Positions 39,858 through 46,931 of a stretch of DNA of 64,000 nucleotides are shown here, piece after piece. A program made the position numbers and the translations under genes. A model generated the notes under the pieces. The model searched no databases. It saw only the letters and a list, made by a program, of their open reading frames with translations, and was not told the origin of the DNA. Location: positions 434,001 through 498,000 of the forward strand of contig NC_072818.1 in assembly GCF_003013715.1 (NCBI RefSeq), in the 5' to 3' direction. Source of the stretch: Candidozyma auris. Its lineage: Eukaryota; Ascomycota; Pichiomycetes; Serinales; Metschnikowiaceae. Numbering within the stretch: position 1 is the stretch's first letter; each line of letters starts with the position of its first letter.

Positions 39858-41846
39858 ATGACAGAGGTGCTGGGCTACTGCCGAAGGGTCAGCTTCAACA
39901 ACGTCCATCCGGACGACGACCTGCTGCGATTCTACTCCTACTCGTTCCACGAACCCACCCTGCCGACGGACCCGCCCCGGTTTTTCGGCAACTACTCGTT
40001 GACCTCCCACAAACGCCTCAAGCTACCGGACCCGCCCTCTAAGTCCATTCTCAAAAACAAGCTCTCTCAGCAGCAGCTCAAAGACAACTTGGACAGAGCC
40101 CGCTCTTTGGGTGTCAGCTACCACGGCGACATCAACGATTTGGCCGATTTTCCTCCAGATTCCGTTCCTCGACTGGAGGTCGCCGTGGTTTGCGTCGAGG
40201 ACGGTGCTGACGATGACGGGCCCAAGTCCCCCACGGGCTCCTCCACCAATTCTTCCTCTTCCTTGCAGCCTCCTCCTCCACCTCCAACTGGCGGCCGCAG
40301 GAAGTCGTACCTGGGCATGTCGGACGAGGAGCTCATGGCCTTGGACCCGCAGTTTAATACCCCAAGAACATCGGATATTTCGTCGTTCAAGTTTGACTCC
40401 CAGCAAACATACTACAAAAACAGCCCCAGGCGAAGCTCTGCCGTCGCCGCCACCACCGTGGTGCCCCAGGCCAAGCAGGTGATATATCCGCTGCTGAACG
40501 AAAACAACTACCCGTCGATTTCCTTAACGGCAAAGCACGAGGACTACGACCACAACATTCTGACAGCCAGAAAGCTCATGACGGTGTTGTCGGGGCGCAA
40601 ACACACGTGGAACTCACTAGATTGGCTTCTCCAGACAAACAAGGAGGCCATTGGACCCAATGAGCCTGGGTTTCTCCAGAGCGGCGACTACTTGATCGTC
40701 GCTGCTCTTGTGCCGCTAAAATACTTCAACGCCAACACCACACGCAAGAAAAATGCTCTAGAAGACAAACTATACAAGAAATGCGAGCACCTTCTCGACT
40801 ACATTCTCCACTCGCTTCCAGACAAGCTGCTCTGCCTAAAAGTCACGGTGGAGTTTGTCATTGACGTGCCGCCTGCAGACCCCATGACGTTAACGGGAAA
40901 AAGACCTCCTCCCGTGGGCACAAAGTTCATGGTAGACCATCTTTTCAAACAGTATCTGCCCAACTTGGTAATTTTGGGCAACAAGTCCACCAACTTGAAT
41001 TTCAAGTACCCCATGCGGAAGATGAAGTCAAGCCTTTCAGCATCCTCGGGCTCAACGCCTTCAGGGCAAGGCTTTTCGCTTAGCAAGTTCCACCTGGCTC
41101 CCCAGATGTCGAGTGGTTCAGATGAACACGAGGTATATTTGATCAAATTGACTTCGTACGTGATCAAGTATTCTCCTGTTCCTGTCATAATCGTGGGAAC
41201 GCACAACACGGCAATTCACAAGAAAAACGGCACAAGGCCGCTGTTGGTGACATTTTCCGACCAGCCTTTGGGCCCCAAGATCACTTTGGACGTTCCTCAA
41301 CGATCCGGCGGGCGTAAACCCTCCACCACGTCCACAGCTTCGATTGAATCGTATGCCGGGCCCCAGGACGGTGCCAGCGTATGCTCACTGGATGAGTCGC
41401 TGCAGCACATCAACATGGGGGACACCCTCGCCGATCTCATGAGCTGTCTGTCCGAAAGCAAGTTTCAAGATATGCTTTCAGTCGTTTCCCAGTGCTCGTT
41501 GACCGAGCTGCGAAACTACCTCACTTCCCTTAGTGACACTTCCAAAAACCCCGAAGCAAAACTCAACAGCAAAGTACATCAGGCCTATCAGAGCTACAGC
41601 CATACTAGGACTGGAGTTTCGCACCTGGCCAGCCGGACCCTTTCCAACAGTAGCGACGGCAAGCCATACAAGGTGAAGAGTATGATCTCGTACAGCGAAG
41701 AGGAGGAGCGCAAGAACGAGAAGAAGCTCAACGACAAGCGGCTCAAGAAGTCGGTCTCGCAGAGCTCTAACGGCCTGGCCAGCAGTGGTGACAAGAAAGT
41801 GAAGAAAAAGAAGTCGTTTCTCCAAAAAATTGGGTTCAAGAAGTGA
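39858..41846 (+). CDS. USP-like domain protein with N-terminal RVxF motif
   Basis: 662 residues from the first ATG in frame (39858, MTEVLGYCRRVSFNNV). RRVSF (9-13) fits the RVxF docking motif of protein phosphatase 1. The central part (about 235-460) has the look of a fungal universal-stress-protein fold: DYLIVAALVPLKYF, KCEHLLDYILHSLPDKLLCLKVTVEFVIDV, and KLTSYVIKYSPVPVIIVGTH near its end, with an insertion in the middle. The rest is disordered: a Pro and Ser tract near 160-175, and a lysine-rich C-terminus (KKVKKKKSFLQKIGFKK). Fungal proteins with this architecture exist, but I know of no assigned function. Upstream lies a TATA-like TATAAAG at 39501. Confidence 0.75.
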   Translation: MTEVLGYCRRVSFNNVHPDDDLLRFYSYSFHEPTLPTDPPRFFGNYSLTSHKRLKLPDPPSKSILKNKLSQQQLKDNLDRARSLGVSYHGDINDLADFPPDSVPRLEVAVVCVEDGADDDGPKSPTGSSTNSSSSLQPPPPPPTGGRRKSYLGMSDEELMALDPQFNTPRTSDISSFKFDSQQTYYKNSPRRSSAVAATTVVPQAKQVIYPLLNENNYPSISLTAKHEDYDHNILTARKLMTVLSGRKHTWNSLDWLLQTNKEAIGPNEPGFLQSGDYLIVAALVPLKYFNANTTRKKNALEDKLYKKCEHLLDYILHSLPDKLLCLKVTVEFVIDVPPADPMTLTGKRPPPVGTKFMVDHLFKQYLPNLVILGNKSTNLNFKYPMRKMKSSLSASSGSTPSGQGFSLSKFHLAPQMSSGSDEHEVYLIKLTSYVIKYSPVPVIIVGTHNTAIHKKNGTRPLLVTFSDQPLGPKITLDVPQRSGGRKPSTTSTASIESYAGPQDGASVCSLDESLQHINMGDTLADLMSCLSESKFQDMLSVVSQCSLTELRNYLTSLSDTSKNPEAKLNSKVHQAYQSYSHTRTGVSHLASRTLSNSSDGKPYKVKSMISYSEEEERKNEKKLNDKRLKKSVSQSSNGLASSGDKKVKKKKSFLQKIGFKK

Positions 41847-41995
41847 GATGGTGACGAGTAATGAGTTAATGTGTTATATGTGACTAATTTGAGTAGGTAT
41901 ATTAGGGCAACAGCACAGGCAATTCAAGTCCAGATTAGCATTGTAGATTGAATAAATACATGTTATAATATTTACGTAGAATACATGCCTGGTAT

Positions 41996-42005
41996 TTTGC
42001 AACCA
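41996..42005 (+). promoter_or_regulatory. TTYGCARCCA element (TTTGCAACCA)
   Basis: It sits a few bases upstream of the first BRE2 ATG (42011) and about 62 bp upstream of the next (42068), favouring the second as the true start. Confidence 0.55.
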
Positions 42006-42010
42006 TTGAA

Positions 42011-43498
42011 ATGTTCCTGCACACCACAAGATCAACACTTGAATCACATACAACACTGTCTTCTCCCATGGAAGCTCCAACGCAAGCTAAGGACGATCCA
42101 GAGACCTCTGAAACGCCTCCTCGGCTTGAGACACCCGAGGCAGCCCCAATTGAGCCTCAAGTGGCGCCTGTCAAGGAAGAACCGCAGCCAAAAGAGTCTA
42201 CAAGCAATGCAACAAGACTGAAGACAAAAGCTGAAGGTTTGAGCGCTCTGGAACTCAAGCAGAAAATCGCCAATATTGTGGTTCACCCAAGACTCAAGCC
42301 AACACCATTTTACCTGGAAAATTTTGAGATGGAGCCCGTGGTGACGCTGGAGTATGGGCTTGTCGGTCAACGATTTGTTCAGTTCGATGACCTTCCACTT
42401 AACAAGCGTGGTTTCAAGTATAAACCTTGCCGTCCCAACAAACTATTTCTGTCTAACCTTTACCTGACAGCAGATTATGCGCCACATGGGGTTCGTGTGA
42501 GCTACTTCGATAGGAGCTCCGGAATAGCGTGTAGTGAAGCCATGGACGCTATCACCACGCAGAATGGGTGGTTATCCGCCAGAAGCAACGTGGGCGTGAG
42601 AGAAGGGAAATGGTACTTTGAGTATGACATCTTGAATGCAAACAAGGATTCAGATAAGAGCCATGTGAGGATTGGCATTGCTAGAAAGGAAGCCAGTTTG
42701 GAAGCTCCAGTGGGTTTTGACGGGTACGGATACGGGCTTCGAGACTTGAATGGACAAAAGATCACTCTAAGCAGGCCAAAACCATATATGGAAAACGACG
42801 AAGGTTTCACTTCGGGTGATACGATTGGGTTTCTTATAGAGCTTCCGTCGTTGGAGGAGCAGAGAAAGCACAACGAGCAGTTTGCTAAAGAGTTGCATCA
42901 GACATCAAAAAAGCGTAAACGAGCAGGCCAGGCGGCTGCTGAAGAAGAAGAGAAAAAGCTCAATTTGCATCAAAACATCGTGAGAGACCAGATTCCCATC
43001 AAGTATAAGAATGCTCTTTACTTTGAGCAGTTTGAATACACTCCAACTAAGCAAATGGATCACTTACTTAATCCTGTCACCGTATTTGGCGAGAAGGCTA
43101 TTCTAGAGAAGACAGACAAGCCACCGACGTTGCCCACGATTCCCAAGTCGAAAATCACCATGTTCAAGAATGGCAAGTCGCACGGCACAATGTTTGAGAA
43201 CTTGTACTCGTTCCTACCGCTCAATGGGGATAACGACACAGCTGCGTCAGACGCTAATACAAAACAGCAGCAAAACCCTGCTTACAGGAACACCGATGAT
43301 GGCAGCCTAGGGTATTATCCGATGATGTCGGCGTTCCTGAACGGAGTTGTTCGTCTAAATCCAGGTCCTGACTTTAAATTCCCAGTTCCTCAAGGCTCTC
43401 GTCCATTGTGTGAGCGCTACGAGGAGCGAGTTGTTGAGGAATGGCTCTATGATCTTGTAGATGAGGTGGAAGCAGACTATTTGGACAGTTTTGAGTAA
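42011..43498 (+). CDS. BRE2: COMPASS (Set1C) subunit, Ash2-like SPRY protein
   Basis: 495 residues from 42011, or 476 from the ATG at 42068 (MEAPTQAKDDPE), which I slightly prefer because a promoter-type element abuts the first ATG. Bre2 pairs with Sdc1 in the Set1 complex that methylates histone H3 Lys4. The SPRY domain (about 165-300) shows GVRVSYFDRSSGIACSEAMDA, VREGKWYFEYDIL, HVRIGIARKEASLEAPVGFDG and SGDTIGFLIELP; it is split by a lysine-rich insert (KKRKRAGQAAAEEEEKK) before KITMFKNGKSHGTMFENLYSFLP. The C-terminal DPF/Sdc1-binding-type acidic end is present (DEVEADYLDSFE). It converges on NSE1 with 13 bp between stops. Confidence 0.93.
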   Translation: MFLHTTRSTLESHTTLSSPMEAPTQAKDDPETSETPPRLETPEAAPIEPQVAPVKEEPQPKESTSNATRLKTKAEGLSALELKQKIANIVVHPRLKPTPFYLENFEMEPVVTLEYGLVGQRFVQFDDLPLNKRGFKYKPCRPNKLFLSNLYLTADYAPHGVRVSYFDRSSGIACSEAMDAITTQNGWLSARSNVGVREGKWYFEYDILNANKDSDKSHVRIGIARKEASLEAPVGFDGYGYGLRDLNGQKITLSRPKPYMENDEGFTSGDTIGFLIELPSLEEQRKHNEQFAKELHQTSKKRKRAGQAAAEEEEKKLNLHQNIVRDQIPIKYKNALYFEQFEYTPTKQMDHLLNPVTVFGEKAILEKTDKPPTLPTIPKSKITMFKNGKSHGTMFENLYSFLPLNGDNDTAASDANTKQQQNPAYRNTDDGSLGYYPMMSAFLNGVVRLNPGPDFKFPVPQGSRPLCERYEERVVEEWLYDLVDEVEADYLDSFE

Positions 43499-43511
43499 GA
43501 GAAGCTCGGGT

Positions 43512-44279
43512 TCAGGGATCTGCGCCAATATCTATTAGCAGATCTCTGTTTAATGTCATGTCACAATTTCGGTACAGGCACTTAAGGTCGGGATTTTGAC
43601 GGGAAAAAACAGTGAAACACTTGTTGTGGAACGAAACATGACACACTTCGCTGGGGCATTTAATTCCATACGTGACAAGGTCTCCACATACATTGCAGCT
43701 TAGAAGCTTCCCCAGTGGGTCGTCTGGAGAGAAAATGCCGAATCTGTCTATGAGATATGTCTTCAACTCCGCTAGCGTGGCGGTGGAAAGCACCACACGG
43801 CTGTTACTAGTGATATTAATCCACCCGTCATTCACAAGCCTGGTGAGGAAGAAATCAGCGTCATTGAGCCTTAGCTTGGCCACACTAGCAACTTGCTGCT
43901 TGGCATTGCCATAAGGTAGGCAGAATTCGAAGTCAGACGAAATTATCGAGTCAATCATCTGCTTGATCGCGTCAAGTTCAGACGGCGAGTAGGGCGTGCA
44001 ACCCTGAATCACGGAGTCAGCTTTTGTATTGACGAACACGTACACGGCCTCTCCCAGAACCTGATCTCGAGCCGCCTCGATTTTGAAAGAGTATCTTTCC
44101 AACCTGACATTGAGATCAGAGATGTACTCTCTGAGTTTAGCAGCTGGCTCATCTTTGGTATCAATTTCGAAGTGCTCAGCTATACGCTTGAACTTCTCCG
44201 TCAAAAGTGGGGCTGATACCGACCTTACTGCCCTCAAGTACGTAATGAGCACTCTGTGGGCCTCGGTTAGGGGCATCAC
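43512..44279 (-). CDS. NSE1: Smc5-Smc6 complex subunit, RING-like
   Basis: 255 residues. EAHRVLITYLRAVRSVSAPLL opens the protein, as in Nse1. A winged-helix region follows (KLRLNDADFFLTRLVNDGWI), then a variant RING at about 195-240 with CNVCGD, CPSEVCHVSFHNKCF and CLYRNC. Nse1 forms a subcomplex with Nse3 and Nse4 on the Smc5-Smc6 kleisin and supports DNA repair. Length is less than in S. cerevisiae (336). A 164-bp divergent promoter is shared with the Crh-type gene. Confidence 0.93.
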   Translation of the reverse strand: MMPLTEAHRVLITYLRAVRSVSAPLLTEKFKRIAEHFEIDTKDEPAAKLREYISDLNVRLERYSFKIEAARDQVLGEAVYVFVNTKADSVIQGCTPYSPSELDAIKQMIDSIISSDFEFCLPYGNAKQQVASVAKLRLNDADFFLTRLVNDGWINITSNSRVVLSTATLAELKTYLIDRFGIFSPDDPLGKLLSCNVCGDLVTYGIKCPSEVCHVSFHNKCFTVFSRQNPDLKCLYRNCDMTLNRDLLIDIGADP

Positions 44280-44384
44280 CTATGATATTCTTTCGTGCTT
44301 GAAAGTATGGAGAAAGTGTTTTTGAGTCTCACTATGCGGTGTACGGGTGCTGCCTTTCCTCTTTGCCTGAAAATGGAGCGTTTT

Positions 44385-44394
44385 TTGCAACCAC
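44385..44394 (+). promoter_or_regulatory. TTYGCARCCA element (TTTGCAACCA at about 44384-44393)
   Basis: It lies in the 164-bp divergent promoter, about 105 bp from the NSE1 ATG and 50 bp from the Crh-type ATG. Confidence 0.55.
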
Positions 44395-44443
44395 TTTCCT
44401 GCCAGTACTCGGACCCCCGCTGAAATAATAAAATAATTACGTT

Positions 44444-45484
44444 ATGATGTCCAAATTGAGACTATTTTGGATTCTATCTGCAGCTGCATTGACCGTGTCA
44501 AGCTCTCCGTGCAACCCAACTCAAGATAAGTCTTGTGTTGCCCAAAACGACGCCTTGAGCACTGCTGTTTTCGAGCCCTTGACGAAGGCGCCAACACATC
44601 TTCTGCTGAACGTGGCTGCACCTTCAATCACATTTGGAGCCGAAGGCGCCAAAATGAGGATCTTTGAACGGGGCGAAAACCCCCAGCTTTTCTCTACCAG
44701 CTACATCTTGTATGGGAGGGCCGAGGCACAGATCAGAGCGTCCCACGGAAAGGGCGTGATCTCGTCGATGTACATGCAGAGTGACGACTTGGACGAGATT
44801 GATGTTGCCGAGTTCTTTGGCGGTGAACCCCACAAGTTCCAGACCAACTACTTTGTCAAGGGCAACATCTCCAACTACGACAGAGACCGTTACCACAACG
44901 TGTACGACGATCTCACACAAGAGTGGCACACGTTTGGCGTGGAGTGGACTCCCGAAGCAATGTTTTGGTACTACAACGGGCAAATTGTGAGGAGAGTTCG
45001 GAGCGCTCACAACACGCAAGGGTTTCCTTCGTCGCCCATGCAGTTGAAGTTCAGCTTGTGGGTTGGCGGCGAGCCCAAAAACCACCCGGGCACGATTGAG
45101 TGGGCTGGCGGTGAAGCGGATTGGAAAGAACTTCCGTACGAGATGGGCATTCGCAACGTTCGTCTTGTAGACTACTCAAGTGGTGAGAAGTACGTGTACG
45201 GTTCAGGGCAAGACTTAACGGCACATAGAGGGCAGGTTTTTGGAAAGAAGAAGAGGGATAGCAGTCAGGAAAAGGGTGAGGTTGGCAATGGCATTGGCAG
45301 CGTTGTGGATGATGAGAAGGAAGAGATGTGTGATGACGAGAGGGTTCTAGAGAAGGTTCCTAAGGGAGGCGGCGAGAAGAAGACCGAAGAGGTGTTTGAA
45401 GGATCTGGTTCCCGAGTTCAGCTGGGCTTCAACGTGCTGTGTGTCGTCCTGTTTATGATTTATCTCTTTCAGAATGTGCTCTGA
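44444..45484 (+). CDS. GPI-type GH16 chitin-glucan transglycosylase, Crh family
   Basis: 346 residues. A signal peptide (LRLFWILSAAALTVSSSPC) opens the protein and a hydrophobic tail (FNVLCVVLFMIYLFQNVL) after a small-residue region suggests GPI anchoring. The GH16 region contains YGRAEAQIRASHGKGVISSMY, QTNYFVKGN, EWHTFGVEWTPEAMFWYYNG and a GTIEWAGGEADW-like stretch. Crh enzymes link chitin to beta-glucan in the wall. The catalytic motif reads DEIDVAE (117-123), one residue longer than the usual DEIDxE of Crh proteins. Short length and the missing chitin-binding module fit a Crr1- or Crh1-like member; which one is not certain. Confidence 0.85.
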   Translation: MMSKLRLFWILSAAALTVSSSPCNPTQDKSCVAQNDALSTAVFEPLTKAPTHLLLNVAAPSITFGAEGAKMRIFERGENPQLFSTSYILYGRAEAQIRASHGKGVISSMYMQSDDLDEIDVAEFFGGEPHKFQTNYFVKGNISNYDRDRYHNVYDDLTQEWHTFGVEWTPEAMFWYYNGQIVRRVRSAHNTQGFPSSPMQLKFSLWVGGEPKNHPGTIEWAGGEADWKELPYEMGIRNVRLVDYSSGEKYVYGSGQDLTAHRGQVFGKKKRDSSQEKGEVGNGIGSVVDDEKEEMCDDERVLEKVPKGGGEKKTEEVFEGSGSRVQLGFNVLCVVLFMIYLFQNVL

Positions 45485-45918
45485 GCGAAACTGTGGTCAA
45501 TTACATGGTATGCTGGAGATCTCAATTGCGGTAATCGTGAAATTTCAAGTTAATGGAATCATCTATAGATATAAGTGCTTTGTAGAGGTGATCGGTAGAT
45601 CCACGGCAGGTATCGTGTTGTAATTAAGAAGCAGACCTTCTTGCATGGTATGCAAGCAACCTAAACTTATAATTGGGCTCAATTCCACCTGAGGGCTCGA
45701 TATTACATGTTGAAGACTGTCGAAATGTGTTGGAAAAATTGGGAGAGTGGTTGAACAGAAGATGCTCAAAGGTCCAAATTGGATATGAACAGTAGGTATC
45801 TCGAAAACAAGGCATAAACAGCACTGTGTTTTGCTAAACACATTGAAGTCTAAATCTTTCTGGGTATATTCTTCAATTTTTCGGTGATGGGTTCCGCATT
45901 TACTACACAGCTAGTATT

Positions 45919-45928
45919 TCGCAACCAT
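45919..45928 (+). promoter_or_regulatory. TTYGCARCCA element (TTCGCAACCA at about 45918-45927)
   Basis: TATTTCGCAACCATTTCG; the distal member of the pair upstream of PFK1. Confidence 0.55.
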
Positions 45929-46311
45929 TTCGCTGAATCCAAAAAAATGTGAAAATGTAAGCATACTCCAAATGGTAGAGAAGCCAACTCTTCAAAGACC
46001 GTATAAGTCAATATAAGAAAGCACAAGCACACGCTTGTCACCATATTTCACAAAAATAAAAATTTTTTAGGAAGTTACCCTGGCTCCCTCCAGGCATCTG
46101 CCTCTTTTATGCGAAAACCCTCACTTCCGTAATTATTTCAGCCAAATTACCGAAAACGTCTTAAACCATAATCTTCATCAATGACTCCCTCTATAAATGC
46201 CACAGCACCCACTTCCTCTGAAAATTTTCTACCAAAAATGTCTTCCTTCAATTCGTGTCACTTGTATCTTACCCTTCGCTCGGTCTCCTGATCTCGGCCC
46301 CAAAGTCCGAA

Positions 46312-46321
46312 TGGCTGCGAA
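46312..46321 (-). promoter_or_regulatory. TTYGCARCCA element (reverse, TGGCTGCGAA)
   Basis: GAATGGCTGCGAAATTTC; the proximal member of the pair, about 610 bp before the PFK1 ATG. Confidence 0.55.
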
Positions 46322-46658
46322 ATTTCACTTTCTGGGCCAGCATCTCAGCGACCCAAGCCTAAGGAAACCACACAAAAGAGCCAGATTTTTGAGAGTTCAA
46401 CGACACTTTACTTCCGAAAGCAACCCCTCAGATTTCAAAACTATCAATTCCATTTACACCAGGCAAGAATCCAACGCAAATTGTGATTCTCGCTTCCTTG
46501 CTCTACCGACTACTCCTTCCCGATTCCCCAACCAACTCACCAGCCCATCAACAAGTGAACAGAACGGGCCGCCCGGACCGCTTCTTTACTCACCATCACC
46601 TGCGTCAAATCCAATTCACGACCTTCAACAGTTTCGCTTTCTTCAACCATCTCTTCTC

Positions 46659-46666
46659 TGACGTCA
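46659..46666. promoter_or_regulatory. CRE/ATF palindrome TGACGTCA
   Basis: Perfect 8-bp palindrome recognised by bZIP proteins such as Sko1 or the Cst6/Rca1 group; about 266 bp upstream of PFK1. Confidence 0.6.
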
Positions 46667-46759
46667 CAGCTATGCGCTTACACGGACGGTCAGAGTCTCC
46701 TCCACCACCATCAACAGACACTCCAATTGAAAGTGTTCTAACATGACAGCCAAAATACA

Positions 46760-46767
46760 TGACGTCA
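46760..46767. promoter_or_regulatory. CRE/ATF palindrome TGACGTCA (second copy)
   Basis: Identical to the copy 101 bp to the left; about 165 bp upstream of PFK1. Confidence 0.6.
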
Positions 46768-46931
46768 CGCTAGCACTACTAGCGTTTACCTGCGTTGCCC
46801 TTGTCTCATCGGCTCCTCGGCCTCACCTGACGGTATCATCTGAGGCACCTGCACTCGGCCCATAGCTGCCCATAAATTGCGGTGCACATATTCAATCTCT
46901 TCAACTAGTCTACTACACCTAAAACTTCAAC

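Larger units (their letters stand above)
45485..46931. other. Intergenic, PFK1 upstream region
   Basis: 1.4 kb. It holds an inverted pair of TTYGCARCCA elements (45919 and 46312) and two TGACGTCA palindromes (46659, 46760). A frame at 46197-46661 (154 codons) is not protein-like. A TATA-like TATAAAT lies at 46192-46198. Confidence 0.6.

Noticed and set aside
46197..46661. 154-codon frame upstream of PFK1
   Set aside because: Composition is not protein-like, it contains a TTYGCARCCA element and a CRE at its end, and it lies in the expected promoter.
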